In this document: one piece after another, positions 61,554 to 64,000 of the stretch
How the letters are laid out: each line of letters starts with the position of its first letter
Position numbering within the stretch: the stretch's first letter is position 1
Notes under the pieces: model-generated
The model's database searches: none
Told to the model about the DNA's origin: nothing
What the model saw: the letters and a program-made list of their open reading frames with translations, nothing else
Program-made: the position numbers and the translations under genes
Source of the DNA: Pseudonocardia hydrocarbonoxydans
Lineage (GTDB): Bacteria > Actinomycetota > Actinomycetes > Mycobacteriales > Pseudonocardiaceae
DNA: 64,000 bases
Reading direction: 5' to 3'
NCBI RefSeq assembly: GCF_006539565.1
Contig: NZ_BJNG01000035.1
Location: 1-64,000 of the forward strand

Positions 61554-64000
61554 ATGCCCGAGCGGCAGTCCTCGCCCGGCGAGGCCACGACGCGTCCCGA
61601 GACGGACGGGTCGACCAACGGCAGCTCCACCCATGGGGACCCTTCCCCCGGGAACGGGATGCCGGTGAACGGGGAGGCCGCGGGCGGCACCCCCGCGGAG
61701 GCCCCCGACGGCGCGGCCGCGCCCGTCGCCGAGCAGGTGGCCGACCAGGTCGCCGCGGAGCCCGAGGCCGTCGACCCCGCCCCCGCGGGCCCCGGCGACG
61801 ACGTCCCCGACGGCGGTGAGCCGGTGATGACCGCGGACCGCGCGGTCGACATCGCCCAGGACCCGGCGCCCGCCCCGGTCGAGCGCAGGTCGCTGTTCGA
61901 CCCCCACACCCCGACGGGGGACGGGCCGTCGATGAGCCCGGCCGCCGGAGCCACAGCGGCCGGAGCTGCCGGAGCCTCGGCCGCGGCACGGCCACCGGCC
62001 GGCCCGTCGCCCACCGCCGGGCCGCCCTCCTCCCGACCGGTTCCTGCCGGACCGCCCGCCGCGGGTGCCTCTCCGACGCAGCCCCCGGCCGGTCGGGCCC
62101 CCGCCACCGACCCGGGCGCCGACGCCGCGGAGGCCGCGTCCCCGACGGCGGCGCCGAAGGACACCGATGCCGCCTCGGCGGTGGACGCCACCACCACCGC
62201 CGTGCCCGCGGCGTCGCCCCGCCCCCGGCCGCGCCCGGCACCGGCATCGGCCGACCCCGCCCGCACCCCGGACGCACCCGCGGAGGAGGGCCCGACCCGG
62301 CCGACGCCCCAGTCCGGTTCGCCCCAGTCCGGTTCGCCCCAGTCCGGTTCGCCGCAGTCCGGAGCACCCCAGTCAGGATCACCCCACCTCGGGAAGCCGC
62401 AGCTCGGGAAGCCGGCTCCGGCCACCCCCACCGCGACCCCGGCACCCGCGTCGCCCGGACCCGCGGCTGCGGGCTCCGCGGCTGCGGCCTCGGCGGCTGC
62501 GGCCACCGCCGCAGCGGCCTCCGCGCCCACGCCGCCGGGACCCGGCACCGCCCGGCCGGCGACCGACCGGTTCGGGACGGACGCGCCGACCGTCGCCGTT
62601 CCCGCGGCCGCCGGCAGCCCCACCGCCGGCACGGCGCCGACCGACGTCCCGGCCGACACCGACAGCGAACCGACCGTCAGCACTCCGACCTGGGACTCCG
62701 AGGCCACGCAGGTGATTCCGCTCAACAAGGGGGGCACCGCCACCACGGTGTCCCCGGCGACCGGACCGGCCGACCCGCCCACCGAGCGCATCCCCGTGGC
62801 CGCCGGCGCGGGCGCCCCGCCGAACCGGTCCGCGGGCGGCGAGCCGCCGAAGGCCGGACGGTCGCGGCGCCCTCTGCTGATCGGCGCGGCCGTCGTCGCG
62901 CTGCTGGCGATCCTCTACGTCGGCGACCTGCTGCTCAGCTCCGGCTCCGTGCCCCGTGGCGTCACCGTCGCGGGGGTCGCGGTCGGCGGGATGAGCCTCG
63001 TCGACGCCGAGCAGGAGCTCCGTACCGAGATCGAGCCGCGCACCACGGTGCCGGTGGAGGTCACGGCGGGCGAGGTCAGCACGCAGATCGACCCGACCAC
63101 CGCGGGCCTGGCCGTCGACTGGGCCGGCACGCTCGACCGCGCGGGTGAGCAGCCGCTCAACCCGATCACCCGGATCACGTCGTTCTTCACCACCCGCGAA
63201 CTCGGCGTGGCCACCACCGTCGACCGCGCCGCCGTCGACGGGGCGCTGGGCGAGCTCGGCCCGATCGTCGACAAGCTCCCGACCGAGGGCACCGTGCGGT
63301 TCGAGGGCGTCACGCCGATCGCCGTCGACCCGGTGCCCGGCCAGCAGCTCGACCAGCCCGCGGCCGTCGAGGTGCTGGCGCGCGACTGGGCGTCGGGCCG
63401 GCCGGTGGCGCTGCCGCTGATCGTGCTCCCCGCGCTCACCACCCCCGAGGACGTCGCGGCCGCGATCGAGGAGGTGGCCGGCCCCGCCGTGTCCGCCCCC
63501 GTCACCGTGGTCGGCGAGAACGACACCGAGGGCGTGCTGGAGCCCGCCGTCATCGCCGAGGCGCTGACGTTCGAGCCCGGTGAGGCGGGCGGCCTGGAGC
63601 CGGTGCTCAACCCCACCGTCATCACCGACGCCCTCGACGACCAGCTCGCCGGCTCGGAGCGCGAGGCCGTCGACGCGAGCCTGGACTTCTCCACGAACCC
63701 GGCCACCGTCGTCCCGTCGCAGGACGGGCGTGGCGTCGACTACGACGCCACGCTGGACGACCTGCTGGCGGTGCTCACCGGCACCGGCCCGCGGGAGATC
63801 ACCGCCGTCTACGACGACCAGCCGGCCGAGGTCACGACCGCGGAGCTGGAGTCTCTCGGCTCCGCGGGTGTGATCAGCGAGTTCGAGACGGGTGGGTTCG
63901 CGGCGGACTCCGGGCAGAACATCCGCCGGGCGGCCGAGCTGATCAACGGGATGGTCGTCGCCCCGGGGGAGACGTTCAGCCTCGACGCCGCCACCGGCCC
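61554..64000 (+). CDS. VanW-family protein with long disordered N-terminus (5' part)
   Basis: At least 815 residues; the gene runs out of the window. Residues 1-435 are a Pro/Ala/Thr/Gly-rich disordered cytoplasmic region with a tandem PQSGS repeat (~253-277). One membrane helix follows (PLLIGAAVVALLAILYVGDLLL, ~439-460). Outside are YoaR-like peptidoglycan-binding repeats (GVTVAGVAVGGMSLVDAEQEL; VDYDATLDDLLAVL), then the start of the VanW domain (NIRRAAELINGMVVAPGETFSLDAATGP). VanW proteins are linked to peptidoglycan and vancomycin clusters but lack a proven activity. ATG at 61554 begins MPERQSS. Confidence 0.85.
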   Translation, partial: MPERQSSPGEATTRPETDGSTNGSSTHGDPSPGNGMPVNGEAAGGTPAEAPDGAAAPVAEQVADQVAAEPEAVDPAPAGPGDDVPDGGEPVMTADRAVDIAQDPAPAPVERRSLFDPHTPTGDGPSMSPAAGATAAGAAGASAAARPPAGPSPTAGPPSSRPVPAGPPAAGASPTQPPAGRAPATDPGADAAEAASPTAAPKDTDAASAVDATTTAVPAASPRPRPRPAPASADPARTPDAPAEEGPTRPTPQSGSPQSGSPQSGSPQSGAPQSGSPHLGKPQLGKPAPATPTATPAPASPGPAAAGSAAAASAAAATAAAASAPTPPGPGTARPATDRFGTDAPTVAVPAAAGSPTAGTAPTDVPADTDSEPTVSTPTWDSEATQVIPLNKGGTATTVSPATGPADPPTERIPVAAGAGAPPNRSAGGEPPKAGRSRRPLLIGAAVVALLAILYVGDLLLSSGSVPRGVTVAGVAVGGMSLVDAEQELRTEIEPRTTVPVEVTAGEVSTQIDPTTAGLAVDWAGTLDRAGEQPLNPITRITSFFTTRELGVATTVDRAAVDGALGELGPIVDKLPTEGTVRFEGVTPIAVDPVPGQQLDQPAAVEVLARDWASGRPVALPLIVLPALTTPEDVAAAIEEVAGPAVSAPVTVVGENDTEGVLEPAVIAEALTFEPGEAGGLEPVLNPTVITDALDDQLAGSEREAVDASLDFSTNPATVVPSQDGRGVDYDATLDDLLAVLTGTGPREITAVYDDQPAEVTTAELESLGSAGVISEFETGGFAADSGQNIRRAAELINGMVVAPGETFSLDAATG
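62310..62384 (+). repeat. 15-bp coding tandem repeat
   Basis: Five in-frame units of CAGTCCGGTTCGCCC at 15-base steps (62310, 62325, 62340, 62355, 62370). The first two are identical and the later ones drift (CAGTCAGGATCACCC). They encode QSGSP/QSGAP. Two CxxLGKP-like units (HLGKP, QLGKP) follow. Likely site of length variation. Confidence 0.8.

Overview
The window is very GC-rich, with few intergenic gaps, heavy use of GTG starts and many 4-base start/stop overlaps (GTGA, ATGA). Protein sequences and gene order point to an actinobacterium of the Pseudonocardiaceae, probably Pseudonocardia or a close relative. The strongest evidence is a block at about 1.0-14 kb that matches, in order, the Mycobacterium tuberculosis stretch Rv0046c-Rv0058: ino1, PadR, DUF5318, ponA1, GT87-like membrane protein, rpsF-ssb-rpsR-rplI, dnaB. 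The genus is an inference; no rRNA is present. I saw no tRNA, CRISPR array, insertion sequence or prophage.

Layout. 0-1 kb: end of an HD-type/LuxR regulator and a SnoaL-like protein, closed by a 19-bp perfect hairpin. 1-14 kb: chromosomal core block, covering inositol-1-phosphate synthesis, cell-wall synthesis (ponA), two GT-C-type membrane glycosyltransferases around a Nudix gene, endonuclease IV, ribosomal protein/SSB operon and replicative helicase. A gap of about 0.5 kb before dnaB holds DnaA-box-like sites and a perfect actinobacterial SOS box next to the likely -10. 14-20 kb: DUF3040, a 3-oxoadipate degradation operon (CoA-transferase A, B, enol-lactonase), aldo/keto reductase and a frameshifted beta-helix-like membrane protein gene. 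20-26 kb: accessory region with a DUF559/AbiEi-like nuclease gene, amidohydrolase-NYN pair, thioesterase, ArsR-like remnant and bacterial nitric oxide synthase. It carries three arrays of a 22-bp repeat, each with the same orientation relative to the gene end before it. 26-36 kb: trmB, small uncharacterised proteins, DUF2339 protein, TldD/TldE, and a TetR-MFS pair with a palindromic operator. 36-41 kb: GTP-type PEP carboxykinase, CstA and its YbdD partner. 41-47 kb: uncharacterised protein, DUF3024, AhpD-like and haloperoxidase-like enzymes, amino-acid ABC transporter. 47-51 kb: branched-chain 2-oxoacid dehydrogenase operon (E1a, E1b, E2), with a palindromic repeat lying in frame inside the E2 linker. 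51-58 kb: hemerythrin-like and GNAT-like genes, then an AfsR/SARP-type regulator facing a BBE-like FAD oxidoreductase, with textbook 11-bp-phased operator repeats between them. The regulator's reading frame lacks a plausible stop. 58-64 kb: SIMPL, DUF1206, ORC-like ATPase, GroES-like protein and a VanW-family protein cut by the window end.

How the parts relate. ino1/PadR and TetR/MFS are regulator-target pairs whose candidate operators are visible. pckA, cstA and ybdD form a gluconeogenesis and carbon-starvation neighbourhood. catI-catJ-pcaD and the E1/E2 operon feed aromatic and branched-chain carbon into acyl-CoA pools. The points most worth following are the SOS box at dnaB, the SARP operator array, the 22-bp array family, and the palindrome inside the E2 coding sequence.
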